The position numbers and the translations under genes are program-made. A stretch of 6,099 nucleotides of DNA, from positions 174 to 6,272 of the forward strand of contig PMMJ01000322.1 of the NCBI GenBank assembly GCA_003162255.1. Reading direction: 5' to 3'. Below, piece after piece: positions 1 to 6,099 of the stretch; positions within the stretch are counted from its first letter, which is position 1; every line of letters begins with the position of its first letter. The stretch is from Acidobacteriaceae bacterium. GTDB taxonomy: Bacteria; Acidobacteriota; Terriglobia; Terriglobales; Acidobacteriaceae. Below the pieces are notes generated by a model. The model made no database searches. It saw nothing but the letters and a program-made list of their open reading frames with translations, and was not told the DNA's origin.

Positions 1-1781
1 TACAGCGCGCGCATCTGATGGTCAACTATGACCTGCCTTGGAACCCGAACCGTTTGGAACAGAGGTTTGGGCGCATCCACCGCATCGGGCAGACCGAAGT
101 CTGCCATCTCTGGAACCTGCTGGCCGACGAGACCCGCGAGGGCGATGTGTATAAGCGCCTGCTCGAAAAGATCGAGCAGGAACGGGAGGCGCTGGGCGGA
201 GGCGTTTTCGACATCCTCGGCCAACTTTTTCGCGAACAAAAATTGCGCGACCTGCTGATTGAGGCCATACGATACGGCGACCGGCCCGACGTGAAAGCCC
301 GACTTCACGAGATCGTCGACAATCTGACCGACCGCAAACACTGCCAAGACCTTCTCGAAGAACGTGCGCTTGCCCACGACAGCATGGATGCGACCGAGGT
401 CCGCAAGATTCGTGAGGACATGGAGCGTGCGGAAGCCAGACGGCTTCAGCCACATTTCATCGAGTCGTTTTTTCTTGAGGCATTCCGTGTCTTAGGCGGC
501 TCAATCAAAGAACGCGAACCTCGTCGCTTTGAGATTACTCACGTCCCCGCATTGATTCGCCAGCGCGACCGGCTCATCGGAATAGGCGAGCCTGTCTTGC
601 TCAGATATGAGCGGATCACCTTCGAGAAGTCGCTGAGGGCGGTATCGGGACAGCCGTTGGCTACTTTCGTTTCTCCGGGACACCCTCTGCTTGCCGCAAC
701 CATCGACCTCATTTTGGAACGGAATCGCGACCTGCTGAGACGTGGCACCGTACTGGTGGACCCGGACGATCCCGGACACGAGATTCGAGCACTCTTTTAT
801 TTGGAGCACACCATCGAGGACGGGCGAATCGACAAGGCGGGGAACCACCGCGTTGTTTCCCGGCAGCTTCAGTTCATTGAGGTCGATTCGACGGGTACTA
901 CGAAGCACGCTGGTTATGCGCCGTACCTCGACTATCGCGCCACAACGCCCGAGGAACACGCGGCAATCTCCGCATCTCTCGAATCGCAAACGTGGCTGAA
1001 AGCCGACCTCGAATCTACCGTTGTCGGCCATGCCATCGAAACCCTTGTTCCCAAGCACATCCAGGAAGTCCGCGCGCGCCGCGAAGACCTCGTGGTACGC
1101 ACGATGGCTGCGGTCAAGGACCGACTAACGAAAGAAATCAACTACTGGGACCACCGCGCCAATCAGCTCAAGGACCAGGAACTCGCGGGCAAAACAAACG
1201 CCAAGATCAATTCTGGCAAGGCCCGTCAGAGGGCTGACGAACTGCAAGCCCGTCTGCAAAAACGCATGGCGGATCTGGTACTCGAAGGTCAGCTCTCGCC
1301 CCTGCCCCCTGTGGTAGTCGGCGGTTCGCTCGTCATTCCGATTGGACTCCTAAGAACGCTTCAACCAACTGGGACATGGGTAGACGATGCCGCGGCTGCG
1401 GAGAACCGCAAGAAGATCGAGCTTCTCGCCATGAAGTTGGTGATGGAGGCCGAAGCGCGATTGGGTTTTGAACCCCGAGACGTGAGCGGCGACAAGTGTG
1501 GCTACGACATTGAATCGAGAGTTCCCAGCACCGGAAAGCTGCGCTTCATCGAAGTGAAGGGACGTGTTGCCGACGCGACCACCGTTACCGTGACGCGAAA
1601 TGAAATCCTGACCGCGTTAAATAAGCCCGAAGATTTTATCCTCGCCGTCGGCCAAATCGAGAACGGTCAGGGCAAAATCCTCTATGTCCGCCAGCCGTTC
1701 CAGTTGGAACCGGAATTTTCTGTCGAGAGCGTGAATTACAAGCTGCAGGAATTGCTTTCCCGTGGGGCGAATCCATCATGA
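1..1781 (+). CDS. SNF2-family helicase with C-terminal DUF3883 domain, 5'-partial
   Basis: This is the C-terminal part of a superfamily 2 SNF2-like DNA helicase/translocase. The reading frame is open from base 3, and the codons before the ATG at 18 already encode motif V-type sequence (QRAHLMVNYDLPWNPNRLEQ), so that ATG is internal. Motif VI follows at 60-92 (QRFGRIHRIGQ) with its arginine fingers intact. The DEAD-like ATPase lobe must lie upstream. After motif VI comes a long mixed region, then a charged helical, probably coiled-coil stretch (about 1056-1300) and a PLPPVVVGGSLVIP segment that I recall from defence-type SNF2 helicases. The C-terminus (about 1430-1710) matches DUF3883 (NOV_C), with GYDIES at 1500-1517 and FIEVKGR at 1545-1565. 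The Asp (1506) and Glu-x-Lys (1551-1559) fit a PD-(D/E)XK-like site. The stop overlaps the next start. Expected role: ATP-driven translocation on DNA within a defence complex. The family call is firm; nuclease activity is not shown. Confidence 0.93.
   Translation, partial: QRAHLMVNYDLPWNPNRLEQRFGRIHRIGQTEVCHLWNLLADETREGDVYKRLLEKIEQEREALGGGVFDILGQLFREQKLRDLLIEAIRYGDRPDVKARLHEIVDNLTDRKHCQDLLEERALAHDSMDATEVRKIREDMERAEARRLQPHFIESFFLEAFRVLGGSIKEREPRRFEITHVPALIRQRDRLIGIGEPVLLRYERITFEKSLRAVSGQPLATFVSPGHPLLAATIDLILERNRDLLRRGTVLVDPDDPGHEIRALFYLEHTIEDGRIDKAGNHRVVSRQLQFIEVDSTGTTKHAGYAPYLDYRATTPEEHAAISASLESQTWLKADLESTVVGHAIETLVPKHIQEVRARREDLVVRTMAAVKDRLTKEINYWDHRANQLKDQELAGKTNAKINSGKARQRADELQARLQKRMADLVLEGQLSPLPPVVVGGSLVIPIGLLRTLQPTGTWVDDAAAAENRKKIELLAMKLVMEAEARLGFEPRDVSGDKCGYDIESRVPSTGKLRFIEVKGRVADATTVTVTRNEILTALNKPEDFILAVGQIENGQGKILYVRQPFQLEPEFSVESVNYKLQELLSRGANPS
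1430..1710 (+). other. DUF3883 (NOV_C-like) domain of the helicase
   Basis: This is the domain region at the end of the helicase gene. It starts with a helix (MKLVMEAEARLGFEP), followed by a Gly-Tyr-Asp turn (Asp codon at 1506), a beta-strand carrying Glu-Val-Lys (1551-1559), then a helix with T-R-N-E and a final strand (KILYVRQPF). This order matches the restriction-endonuclease-like fold, in which Asp and Glu-x-Lys bind metal. DUF3883 is often found at the C-terminus of defence helicases. The putative catalytic residues are all present, but many such domains may only bind DNA. Domain boundaries are estimated by eye. Confidence 0.75.
1778..1781 (+). other. ATGA stop/start overlap, helicase to small gene
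   Basis: The start codon of the 210-aa gene (ATG 1778-1780) shares bases with the helicase stop (TGA 1779-1781). This arrangement is typical of translational coupling by terminating ribosomes. A G-rich run (GGGGCGA, 1764-1770) lies 7 nt before the ATG and is at best a weak ribosome binding site, which fits re-initiation rather than independent initiation. Confidence 0.8.
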
Positions 1782-2410
1782 AGAACCCTCCAGGTAAGCC
1801 GCACGAACTTGAGGTCTCCCGCGCTGATTTGATTGCTCAACTTAAGTTTGCTGCCAAAGCGATGGACAAATCGGCAACAAACGTCACACTGCGCTTCCAA
1901 GATGGAATGTTGGTGATCGAAGCGGGCGAGTCGACGGTCGAGGTATTCGCTCGGGGAAACTGGCCAGCGCCAATCATAAGCGACGTTTTGTGGGTCCGCG
2001 TGCTCGCCAAGAAAATGCCAGCCGGAGACCCCATTCGCCTTCGCGTTCAGGACGGAAAGCTCTACACGAACGCATTTGCTGTTCGGTGCGCGTTCGCGTT
2101 GGAAGAACTGCCACCGATCCTTGAGCCTCCAAAGTATGACGAAAGGCGGCTGATCGTTGAAGCGGCTGAGATTCTCAAACCGCTGCGTCTGTCGAAAGAA
2201 GATGTGGAGAAGTTGGTCACGGAGGCGCGTGCCCGTGGAAATGCGACATGGACTCATCATGATAAGAAAATGATTGAGGTCGTCGCGAGAGCCTGGAAAC
2301 TGCTGGCACCCCTGGGCGTTGAGACCGGCGATATCCGAAGATGCGTAGACGATGCAGTCCGCAACGCATGGAAGCGATCTGAAAGCAGAGATGAAAAAGA
2401 AGCTGATTGA
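1778..2410 (+). CDS. Small protein with a DNA sliding-clamp-like (DnaN-like) N-terminal domain
   Basis: I recognise no named family for this 210-aa protein. Residues about 10-110 resemble domain 1 of the bacterial sliding clamp beta subunit in order and spacing. They include an opening LEVSRADLIAQL strand-helix, then NVTLRFQDGMLVIEAG, a strand ending VEVFARG, a helix WVRVLAKKMPAGDPI, and the closing hairpin RLRVQDGKLYTNAFAVR. In DnaN the matching pieces are 'L..V.DG.L.L.', '.ARV', 'LP.G..I' and the final hairpin. A normal bacterial clamp subunit has three such domains and about 370 aa; this protein has one. Residues about 117-200 are predicted helical, charged and unrelated to the clamp, ending in a charged tail (RSESRDEKEAD). 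It has no signal peptide or membrane segment, so it is probably cytosolic. The start is fixed by the 4-nt overlap with the helicase and the end overlaps the methyltransferase by 20 nt, so it is very likely a co-expressed system component. The coding call is strong; the clamp homology is inferred by eye. Confidence 0.85.
   Translation: MKNPPGKPHELEVSRADLIAQLKFAAKAMDKSATNVTLRFQDGMLVIEAGESTVEVFARGNWPAPIISDVLWVRVLAKKMPAGDPIRLRVQDGKLYTNAFAVRCAFALEELPPILEPPKYDERRLIVEAAEILKPLRLSKEDVEKLVTEARARGNATWTHHDKKMIEVVARAWKLLAPLGVETGDIRRCVDDAVRNAWKRSESRDEKEAD
2391..2410 (+). other. 20-nt overlap, small gene into methyltransferase
   Basis: The methyltransferase ATG at 2391 lies inside the 3' end of the preceding gene, which stops at TGA 2408-2410. 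The purine-rich GAAAGCAGAG at 2381-2390 directly precedes the ATG and gives only a weak Shine-Dalgarno match. An in-frame ATG at 2352 would add 13 residues and increase the overlap to 59 nt. I prefer 2391 because the protein then begins MKKKLIEVALPLEAIN, the usual beginning of DUF1156 proteins. Confidence 0.75.
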
Positions 2411-5099
2411 AGTTGCGCTCCCGCTGGAAGCTATTAATAAGGAGGCGGCGCGAGAGAAATCCATTCGGCACGGCCATCCTTCCACTTTGCATCTGTGGTG
2501 GGCGCGACGCCCATTGGCGGCGTGTCGAGCCGTATTGTTCGCTTCTCTGGTGGATGACCCATCAAGCCTTCCTGAGGAGTTCCCAACTGAAGCCGACCAA
2601 GACCGAGAGCGGCAGCGCCTCTTTCGGCTCATCGAAGAGCTCGTGAAATGGGAGAACTCTAGCAACAAACAACTGTTGAATGCAGCCCACCTCGAAATCC
2701 TAAAGTCGACAAGCGGCAACCCACCACCCGTCTACGATCCATTCTGTGGTGGTGGCTCTATTCCACTCGAAGCGCAGCGCCTCGGTCTGGAGTCGCACGC
2801 AAGCGATCTCAATCCCGTTGCGGTTCTCATCACGAAGGCGCTGATCGAGATCCCATCAAGTTTTGCTGGTCAGGCACCAGTGCATCCTCAGCCGCAAGGA
2901 AGGATGACTGGATCGGGCATGTGGGAAGGAGCACGCGGCATCGCCGAAGATGTGCGCTTCTACGGGCAGTGGATGCGCGATCGGGCTTTCGAGCGTATCG
3001 GGCACCTCTATCCGAAGGTGACCGTACCGCAACAGCACGGAGAAAGCGAAGCCACCGTAATTGCTTGGCTGTGGGCCCGGACCATTCTGTGTCCGAATCC
3101 AGCGTGCGGTGCACGGATGCCATTAGTGCGATCATTCGAGCTTTCAGCAAAACCAAGTACGAGGGCTTGGGTTGAGCCGCTAGTTGACCACTCAACAAAA
3201 CGGGTGACATTCCAAGTAAGAACCGACGACAAAACGCCCGCTGCAGCCACCAAACAGAGGGGTTCTGGAAGATGTATATTTTGCGGGACTATCGTTAACG
3301 ATGCGACGATGCGGAAACAAGCCGTGGACAATGGGCTAAATGTCATTCCAATGGCTGTTATCGCCGAAGGAGTGCGAGGCCGAACTTATCTAGGTACTGA
3401 CTCATTCCGCCTTCCCGAGATTCCACCGGTCGATGCACGATGGCTAGAACACGCGATGCCTGACAATGCCCGTTGGTTTTCGCCTCCAGGTTATGGAATG
3501 CCGACCTATCGAGAGCTTTTCACTGACCGACAGCTCGCAATGCTGTCTACGTTCGGCGATCTTATACAAGAGGCTCGTGTGCGTGCTATAGCTGACGGAG
3601 CTTCCACGAATTACGCTGACGCCCTGGCGACATACTTGTCCTTCGCAGTTGACAAAGTGAGTGAAGGCAGCACAACGCTTTGCACATGGAGTGCACTTCC
3701 CACCAAGCTGCATGTCGTTGGCACATTTGGACGACACGCTCTTCCCATGGTGTGGGATTTTGCGGAAGCAAACCCCTTTGCGGATTCTTCTGGGAATTTT
3801 GGCAGGATGGTGGACTTGGTAGCCAACGTTGTCGAGCGAAACTGCTGCTTGGGAACAGCACGGGGTTACTGTAGCCAGCTCGATGCGACAGCCGCATCGG
3901 AGGCCATCAAACTGCCCATGTTCAGTACCGACCCTCCTTATTACGATAATATTGGTTACGCGGACTTATCAGATTTCTTCTACGTCTCGCTTCGAAGATC
4001 ACTACAGGCTATCTATCCGGCGCTCTTTGCGACCTTGCTCGCGCCTAAGAAACAGGAATTGATTGCCTCCCCGTACCGGTTTGCTGGCAACCGAGAAGCT
4101 GCACGAGCCTTTTTTGAAGATGGACTCCTCAAGGCATTCTCGCGCATGAGAGCGTGTCAGAACCCAGAGTACCCTCTGACGATTTTTTACGCTTTCAAGC
4201 AAGCGGAGGACGAAACAGGAGAGGAGTCGCTCGGCATCGCATCGACCGGATGGGAAACCATGCTCGAAGGTTTGATGCAATCGAACCATCAAGTCACCGG
4301 GACATGGCCAATGAGGACAGAGCGATCAGGGGGCTTCCGAAATAAGGACCAAAACGCCTTGGCTTCCTCAATCATTCTTGTTTGTAGGCCCCGGCCTGAC
4401 GATGCTGGCATTGCCACAAGGAGGGACTTTCTTTCAGCTCTGAAAAAAGAGCTGCCCCATGCGCTTCGGGACATGCAGAAGGGGAATATAGCCCCCGTCG
4501 ACCTTGCCCAGGCGGCAATTGGTCCGGGCATGGCCATTTTCTCTCGGTATAAAAAAGTTGTCGAAAGCGATGGATCTGCAATGAGAGTGCGCACTGCCCT
4601 CGCGTCCATAAACCAAACGCTCGACGAGGTCCTTTCAGAACAGGAAAGTGAATTTGATTCTGACACGCGTTGGGCTTTGGCATGGTTCGAACAGCACGCT
4701 TTCAATGAGGGACCGTACGGAGAAGCCGAAGTACTGGCAACGGCGAAAGCCCTCAGCATTTCGGTCCTTGATGAAACGAAGATTCTCCAATCTCGCGCCG
4801 GGAAAGTTCGTCTGCTTCGAAGGGATGAACTGTCGGCAGAGTGGAATCCTTCATCGGAGCACCGGCTAACGGTTTGGGCGGTCACGCAGCACCTGATTTT
4901 TTCGCTCGACAAGAATGGAGAGACGGCAGCCGCGACCCTGGCAAGCAAAGTGGGGGGAATGGCCGAAACGGCTCGCGACCTCGCCTACCGACTTTACGTT
5001 CTGAGTGAGCGTAAGGGGTGGGCCGAGGAGGCTGGGTACTACAACAGCTTGGTTATCTCTTGGCCAGCTATCGCACCGAAGTCGTTTGCACTAAGCTGA
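2391..5099 (+). CDS. DUF1156 adenine-specific DNA methyltransferase with zinc ribbon (COG1743 type)
   Basis: This 902-aa protein is a predicted SAM-dependent DNA N6-adenine methyltransferase, complete in the window. The N-terminal DUF1156 signature occupies residues 1-57 (LIEVALPLEAINKEA, then RHGHPSTLHLWWARRPLAA). The SAM-binding motif I is DPFCGGGS at residues 116-123, followed by an acidic strand end (HASDLNP). A zinc ribbon is formed by C234-x4-C239 and C295-x2-C298. The catalytic motif IV is DPPYYDN at residues 514-520, followed by the family-typical IGYADLSDFFY. The C-terminus (AYRLYVLSERKGWAEEA and NSLVISWP) matches the usual end of the family, so the gene appears intact. The roughly 400 residues between motifs I and IV include the zinc ribbon and probably the target-recognition part. 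It sits between the clamp-like gene and the DUF499 ATPase, as expected for a modification component. Its central GC content is about ten points lower than its neighbours. Target sequence and self-protection role are inferred. Confidence 0.95.
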   Translation: MKKKLIEVALPLEAINKEAAREKSIRHGHPSTLHLWWARRPLAACRAVLFASLVDDPSSLPEEFPTEADQDRERQRLFRLIEELVKWENSSNKQLLNAAHLEILKSTSGNPPPVYDPFCGGGSIPLEAQRLGLESHASDLNPVAVLITKALIEIPSSFAGQAPVHPQPQGRMTGSGMWEGARGIAEDVRFYGQWMRDRAFERIGHLYPKVTVPQQHGESEATVIAWLWARTILCPNPACGARMPLVRSFELSAKPSTRAWVEPLVDHSTKRVTFQVRTDDKTPAAATKQRGSGRCIFCGTIVNDATMRKQAVDNGLNVIPMAVIAEGVRGRTYLGTDSFRLPEIPPVDARWLEHAMPDNARWFSPPGYGMPTYRELFTDRQLAMLSTFGDLIQEARVRAIADGASTNYADALATYLSFAVDKVSEGSTTLCTWSALPTKLHVVGTFGRHALPMVWDFAEANPFADSSGNFGRMVDLVANVVERNCCLGTARGYCSQLDATAASEAIKLPMFSTDPPYYDNIGYADLSDFFYVSLRRSLQAIYPALFATLLAPKKQELIASPYRFAGNREAARAFFEDGLLKAFSRMRACQNPEYPLTIFYAFKQAEDETGEESLGIASTGWETMLEGLMQSNHQVTGTWPMRTERSGGFRNKDQNALASSIILVCRPRPDDAGIATRRDFLSALKKELPHALRDMQKGNIAPVDLAQAAIGPGMAIFSRYKKVVESDGSAMRVRTALASINQTLDEVLSEQESEFDSDTRWALAWFEQHAFNEGPYGEAEVLATAKALSISVLDETKILQSRAGKVRLLRRDELSAEWNPSSEHRLTVWAVTQHLIFSLDKNGETAAATLASKVGGMAETARDLAYRLYVLSERKGWAEEAGYYNSLVISWPAIAPKSFALS
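3090..3284 (+). other. Zinc-ribbon segment of the methyltransferase
   Basis: Two cysteine pairs are encoded within 65 codons: CPNPAC (C234, C239) and CIFC (C295, C298). The first pair has four intervening residues and the second has two. The strand-rich stretch between them (ending before GSGRCIFCG) fits a long zinc-ribbon loop. COG1743 methyltransferases are described as containing a Zn ribbon, which supports the family assignment. It may help in DNA or protein contacts. Confidence 0.75.
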
Positions 5100-5119
5100 G
5101 ATTTCACCTGGATCAATCT
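5100..5119 (+). other. 20-nt gap between methyltransferase and ATPase
   Basis: This short spacer is the only clear gap between genes in the window. It holds no hairpin with a T-run, so transcription should continue into the ATPase gene. GGA at 5110-5112 lies 7 nt before the ATG and is a weak ribosome binding site. There is no room for a separate promoter inside the gap itself. Confidence 0.6.
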
Positions 5120-6099
5120 ATGGCGATCACAAACCATGAACGGGTCGGCAAAGCGCTCGAACAGTTGAACACCGGGCTTCGGCCTTTCGTCGAACGCGAA
5201 CTGAAGGCCACCTATAAAGAAAGATGGGCGGAGACAGCCCGACCGAGCTTCCCGAACTGGCAACAGACTGGAAAAGACGCAGCACAACTAAACTGGGACA
5301 CGCAGGCGCTCCTTGGCGTGATGTGGGATCTCTGGAACGACTGCTTCAGGAAGATTCTCGGACCCTCTGACCGGAGCCTCGTCAGCGAACTTCGTGACGT
5401 CCGCAACAAGTGGGCTCATCAAAAAGCGTTCAGCACCGACGACGCATACCGCGCTATTGATACCATCTCGCGACTGCTCACCGCCGTTGCGGCGCCAGAG
5501 GTGGAGCAAGTCGACCAGATGAAGGCCGAGACTCTCCGTGTGAAGTTCGACGAGCAGGTCCGAAGCCAGAAGCGTAAGGAATCGAGCATCGCCGTGGAGG
5601 GAAAGCCCGCTGCTGGCCTTCGTCCGTGGCGTGAGGTCGTCACTCCTCACCCGGATGTTGCATCGGGACGGTACCAGCAGGCGGAGTTCGCAGCGGATCT
5701 GTGGCAAGTGTTTCTAGGGGAGGGATCGGACGAATATCGCAATCCGGTCGAGTTCTATCGGCGCACGTTCATCACCGAGGGTCTCCAGAAGCTCCTATCG
5801 AACGCGTTGCTCCGGCTAGCTGGACAAGGCGGTGACCCGGTCGTTGAGCTGCAAACCAACTTCGGGGGCGGCAAGACCCACTCCATGTTGGCGCTTTATC
5901 ACCTATTTGCTAATGTACCGGCCAGCCAGCTCCCCGGCATGGAGGCGGTCACCAAGATTGCCGGCGTCTCCCAACCGCCCAAGGTTCGGCGAGCGGTGCT
6001 CGTTGGCAATCGAATCTCGCCCGCTGACCTTCACAAGAAGCCGGATGGTACCGTCGTGCGGACGCTCTGGGGCGAGCTGGCGTGGCAGCTCGGTGGCAA
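5120..6099 (+). CDS. Swt1-like HEPN / DUF499 ATPase (COG1483 type), 3'-partial
   Basis: The open frame runs from ATG 5120 to the right edge without a stop (326 codons seen). It begins MAITNHERVGKALEQLNTGL, and the first 125 residues are helical and match the Swt1-like HEPN domain. They contain RNKWAH (R95, N96, H100), the Rx4-6H motif that forms the RNase site in active HEPN proteins. A charged linker follows. From about residue 168 (RPWREVVTPHPDV) the sequence matches DUF499: RNPVEFYRRTFITEGL, then VELQTNFGGGKTHSM with the Walker A lysine and threonine at K252 and T253, then RAVLVGNRISPAD. DUF499 proteins are typically about 1000 aa, so most of the P-loop ATPase, including Walker B, lies outside. 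The protein probably couples ATP hydrolysis to a step of the defence response in the cytosol. The ATG choice fits the family's usual start. Domain calls are strong; RNase activity is inference. Confidence 0.92.
   Translation, partial: MAITNHERVGKALEQLNTGLRPFVERELKATYKERWAETARPSFPNWQQTGKDAAQLNWDTQALLGVMWDLWNDCFRKILGPSDRSLVSELRDVRNKWAHQKAFSTDDAYRAIDTISRLLTAVAAPEVEQVDQMKAETLRVKFDEQVRSQKRKESSIAVEGKPAAGLRPWREVVTPHPDVASGRYQQAEFAADLWQVFLGEGSDEYRNPVEFYRRTFITEGLQKLLSNALLRLAGQGGDPVVELQTNFGGGKTHSMLALYHLFANVPASQLPGMEAVTKIAGVSQPPKVRRAVLVGNRISPADLHKKPDGTVVRTLWGELAWQLGG

Noticed and set aside
18..20. ATG at 18 as the helicase start
   Set aside because: The frame is open to the left edge and the preceding codons encode conserved motif V-type residues, so this Met is internal.
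501..1058. 185-codon minus-strand open frame
   Set aside because: It is antisense to the helicase, shows no family resemblance, and is explained by the composition of the sense gene.
1069..1086. CG-alternating tract (CGCGCGCGCCGCG)
   Set aside because: It encodes Arg-Ala-Arg-Arg within the charged helical stretch of the helicase and is explained by codon use in a GC-rich gene.
2352..2390. ATG at 2352 as the methyltransferase start
   Set aside because: The 13 extra residues (MQSATHGSDLKAE) do not resemble the family, whose proteins begin near MKKKLIEVALPLEAIN, and the extension lies wholly inside the upstream gene.
1736..2719. 327-codon minus-strand open frame
   Set aside because: It lies antisense across the small gene and the methyltransferase start. 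Its translation is rich in Ser, Arg and Cys with no recognisable motif, and both sense genes have strong family or context support.
4435..4454. Inverted repeat CAGCTC / GAGCTG with an A-rich 8-nt loop
   Set aside because: The stem is only 6 bp, has no following T-run, and lies inside the methyltransferase reading frame, so it is unlikely to be a terminator or operator.
4289..4948. 219-codon minus-strand open frame
   Set aside because: It is antisense to the methyltransferase C-terminal half, is Ser/Arg/Ala rich with no motifs, and the sense frame carries family-typical residues.

Overview
The window is the interior of one tightly packed plus-strand operon that looks like a bacterial (or archaeal) anti-phage or restriction-modification-like defence locus. 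Four genes fill almost all of it and both ends are cut. In order they are: (1) the C-terminal part of a SNF2-family (superfamily 2) helicase ending in a DUF3883 / PD-(D/E)XK-like domain; (2) a 210-aa protein whose first half resembles a single domain of the bacterial DNA sliding clamp DnaN; (3) a complete DUF1156 / COG1743-type adenine-specific DNA methyltransferase with a zinc ribbon; (4) the N-terminal part of a DUF499 / COG1483-type ATPase with a Swt1-like HEPN domain and an intact Walker A loop.

Layout: helicase 1-1781 (5' end outside the window); clamp-like gene 1778-2410, overlapping the helicase stop by ATGA; methyltransferase 2391-5099, overlapping the previous gene by 20 nt; a 20-nt gap; ATPase from 5120 past the right edge. 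No promoter, terminator, RNA gene, repeat array, transposon or CRISPR was seen, and no stretch over 300 bases lacks a gene. The transcription start must lie upstream of the window.

How the parts may work together (inference): helicase, methyltransferase and DUF499 ATPase genes recur together in defence islands, and from memory a helicase-methylase-ATPase combination has been named Hma. By analogy with DISARM and BREX, the methyltransferase would mark host DNA while helicase and ATPase act on unmodified invading DNA. The DUF3883 domain and the HEPN domain are possible nuclease effectors. The clamp-like protein is the least expected part and could link the system to replicating DNA or to a replisome.

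Organism: hand-counted GC is about 59-61% in the helicase and ATPase genes and about 51% in the middle of the methyltransferase. That fits a moderately GC-rich bacterium, but defence genes move horizontally, so I cannot name a taxon. The genes carry no taxon-specific marker.
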